Of a stretch of 8,686 nt of DNA, positions 7,372-8,686 are shown in pieces. The translations under genes and the position numbers were made by a program. Within the stretch, counting starts at the first letter, position 1; every line of letters starts with the position of its first letter. The DNA lies in assembly GCA_964539925.1 (NCBI GenBank), contig CAZILB010000156.1, positions 1 to 8,686 on the forward strand, given 5' to 3'. This stretch comes from DP-20 sp964539925 (lineage in GTDB: Bacteria; Desulfobacterota; Binatia; UBA9968). The notes under the pieces were generated by a model. That model had not been told where the DNA came from, did not search any database, and worked only from the letters and a program-made list of their open reading frames with translations.

Positions 7372-8180
7372 GCGGGCGCATCATCGACGTACATGGGCGC
7401 AAAGTCTGGCTTTTGGAAAACGGCGGCGGTGCGCCGTTGCTCTATCTCCATGGCTTCGCCGACGTCCACTCCGTCAAGGAAAGCTGGCTGCCGTTCCACG
7501 AACAGCTCGCCAAGGGCGCCCGCGTTATCGCCGCGGCCCATCCCGGCTGCGCCCAGAGCGATGAAGACAAAGACATCGACACCGTCGAAGACGTGGTGTT
7601 TTCCTCCCTTGAACTTCTCGACGCCTTGGGACTCGCGCAGTTCGATTTGGTCGGCAACTGCGTGGGCGGCTGGATCGCCGCCGAATTGGCCGTACGCCAC
7701 CCGGAAAAGATCCGCAAGCTCGTCCTTATCGGCGCCGCCGGCCTGTTCATCCAAGGCGCGCTCATCGGCGACGTCTTCATGCACGCCCAGCCCGAGTACG
7801 GTTCCAGTTACGCCACATTGCGGGAGCTGCTTTTTTCCAGTGACAGTCATCCGCTGGCCTTGGAGCTTTTCCCCGACGGCAAAGGCGCGCTGGAAGACGA
7901 AGTCCGCCGCTACCAGATGCTGCGCCTAAGCTCCCGCATCGGCTTCAAACCGCCCTACTTCTACAACCACTCGCTGAAGAACCGGCTGCATCGAATCACC
8001 GCGCCGGCGCTGGTTATCTGGGGCGAACACGACCACATGGTGCCGCGCCAGCACGGCGAAACCTACGCCGAGCGAATCCCCAACGCGAAGCTAACGATTA
8101 TTCCCGGCGCCGGTCACAGCGCCCACGTCGAAAAACCCGAAGAAACAGCCAACCTGATTCAGGAATTTCTTAAACGATAG
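7368..8180 (+). CDS. Alpha/beta-fold hydrolase with a predicted Cys nucleophile
   Basis: A 270-residue single-domain alpha/beta hydrolase, similar in size to meta-cleavage-product hydrolases and related esterases. The oxyanion-hole HGF is at 28-30. The nucleophile elbow reads GNCVGG (96-101), so Cys98 (codon TGC, 7659-7661) stands where Ser is usual. The acid is probably Asp222 (WGEHDHMVP, 218-226) and the base His250 (GAGHSAHVEKPE, 247-258). The cap region about 125-205 is variable and contains PPYFYN (195-200). Cys in this position is known in dienelactone hydrolases and can hydrolyse esters or thioesters, so it need not be inactivating. There is no signal peptide. It is co-translated with the monooxygenase upstream; a likely role is hydrolysis of the oxidised product, but the substrate is unknown. 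Its last 22 bases overlap the end of a minus-strand small gene. Confidence 0.9.
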   Translation: MSGRIIDVHGRKVWLLENGGGAPLLYLHGFADVHSVKESWLPFHEQLAKGARVIAAAHPGCAQSDEDKDIDTVEDVVFSSLELLDALGLAQFDLVGNCVGGWIAAELAVRHPEKIRKLVLIGAAGLFIQGALIGDVFMHAQPEYGSSYATLRELLFSSDSHPLALELFPDGKGALEDEVRRYQMLRLSSRIGFKPPYFYNHSLKNRLHRITAPALVIWGEHDHMVPRQHGETYAERIPNAKLTIIPGAGHSAHVEKPEETANLIQEFLKR

Positions 8181-8326
8181 ACCGGCTGCGCCGCCACTGG
8201 ATGAACCAGGATAACAGTCATAAAGAAAACAACACCCGCCGTCGCCGCAGATCGCACCGCCTTGAGTTCGTCTCTGACGAGTTCCATGCGGCGCAACCAG
8301 ATGGGCAGTTTTTTGGGTCGCTTCAT
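8159..8326 (-). CDS. Probable 55-residue small membrane protein
   Basis: ATG at 8326 to TGA at 8159-8161. It begins MKRPKKLPIWLRRMELVRDE, a basic, amphipathic stretch, followed by LKAVRSAATA and a hydrophobic segment GVVFFMTVILVHPVAA (about 31-46), then a short polar tail (QPVYRLRNS). This ordered layout looks like a real single-span or signal-anchored protein rather than chance translation; the VAA-Q junction at 46-47 could also be a signal peptidase site. I recognise no family. It shares strand with the MFS gene 119 bases upstream and could follow it in a transcript. Its last 22 bases lie antisense to the hydrolase gene end. No strong ribosome binding site precedes the ATG (GAAG at six bases is weak), and the internal ATG at codon 14 has none either. 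Confidence is therefore moderate. Confidence 0.45.
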   Translation of the reverse strand: MKRPKKLPIWLRRMELVRDELKAVRSAATAGVVFFMTVILVHPVAAQPVYRLRNS

Positions 8327-8445
8327 GGGACTTCAACGGACCGTTTGGACCTGCCGACTGTGGGCGGAGTCCAGCGAATTTCTCGCCGCGGGGCGAACAG
8401 AAAACCGAATTCACGGATCCTGCCAGCATCTGGACTGCGCCGCAG
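8181..8445. other. Region between hydrolase and MFS genes
   Basis: About 265 bases. Most of 8181-8326 is taken by the small membrane-protein gene on the minus strand. The remaining 8327-8445 shows no gene. ACTGCG-C-CGCAGT at 8434-8446 is a near-perfect palindrome at the MFS stop codon; its one-base centre makes it a poor hairpin and there is no T-run. CTGG-ATGAA-CCAG (8197-8209) is a weak hairpin after the hydrolase stop. I see no clear terminator for these convergent genes. Confidence 0.5.
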
Positions 8446-8686
8446 TCAGTTTCGAATTTCGGCCGCTTCCCGCTTGCGAAATAGCGACAGGACAAAGGCA
8501 ACGATGCATAATCCCGCCGCAACGACGAAAACATCCTGAAAAGCCGGGACGAACCCCTGCAGGTCGGTGGATGTTTGAGGGGATGGCGGTTCCGAATAAA
8601 TCTGGCGCCTAGCGTCCAATAGCATGCTCCAGCCGGTGGCGCCCAAGACAATGCCCAGGGTGCGCATCATATTGGCGATGCTGCCG
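8446..8686 (-). CDS. C-terminal end of an MFS transporter, probably DHA2-type, cut by the window edge
   Basis: The visible part is 79 codons plus the stop: it begins at the window edge as GSIAN followed by MMRTLGIVLGATGWSMLLD, and ends SLFRKREAAEIRN. The first stretch is the conserved G-x-x-R-x-x-G region at the start of a late membrane helix in 14-helix drug/proton antiporters. It is followed by a loop, then AFQDVFVVAAGLCIVAFVLSLF, the last membrane helix, and a short basic tail. That pattern (a penultimate helix, a loop, then GF..AF..VF..AA) is typical of DHA2/EmrB-like exporters. The start lies outside the window, so the ATG at 8670 is internal and should not be used. It converges on the monooxygenase-hydrolase unit. 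Substrate unknown. Confidence 0.75.
   Translation of the reverse strand, partial: GSIANMMRTLGIVLGATGWSMLLDARRQIYSEPPSPQTSTDLQGFVPAFQDVFVVAAGLCIVAFVLSLFRKREAAEIRN

Noticed and set aside
7218..7850. A 210-codon minus-strand open frame
   Set aside because: It is antisense across the monooxygenase-hydrolase junction and has no recognisable domain.
8091..8651. A 186-codon minus-strand frame
   Set aside because: It overlaps the MFS and small-protein frames out of phase and the hydrolase antisense; its composition is rich in Cys, Gly and Arg without a domain.

Overview
The window is GC-rich, gene-dense bacterial DNA with no rRNA, tRNA, CRISPR or transposon. TTG starts with GAGG-type ribosome binding sites, a triple-GAF sensor kinase, a luciferase-like monooxygenase beside an alpha/beta hydrolase, and a CGCAGAG-type intergenic repeat together suggest an uncultured environmental bacterium, perhaps of the deltaproteobacterial/Binatota, Rokubacteria or Tectomicrobia kind. 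This placement is an impression, not a result.

Layout. Minus strand, read right to left: a three-GAF transmembrane sensor histidine kinase (5532-2113), a roughly 300-base spacer with repeats (2112-1807), then an exported lipoprotein of the amidohydrolase-3 (YtcJ-like) family (1806-100). Divergent from the kinase, across a roughly 590-base gap with no convincing gene, lies a plus-strand two-gene unit. It encodes a luciferase-like flavin-dependent monooxygenase (6127-7371) and an alpha/beta hydrolase (7368-8180), whose TTG start overlaps the upstream TGA stop. Converging on that unit from the right are the C-terminal end of an MFS transporter cut by the window edge (8686-8446) and a probable 55-residue membrane miniprotein (8326-8159).

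How the genes may work together. The monooxygenase and hydrolase are almost certainly co-translated and probably act in sequence on one small organic substrate (oxidation, then ester or C-C bond hydrolysis). The kinase has a periplasmic Cache sensor and three cytosolic GAF domains, but no receiver domain and no response regulator in view, so its target is unknown. The amidohydrolase keeps the fold but has lost three expected metal-site positions, and may be a binding protein rather than a hydrolase.

Most notable points: the apparently degraded metal site of the lipoprotein amidohydrolase, the Cys in place of Ser at the hydrolase nucleophile, the unlisted 55-residue gene, and repeated or inverted sequences in both large intergenic gaps. 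I found no clear evidence of a wholly new multi-gene system here.
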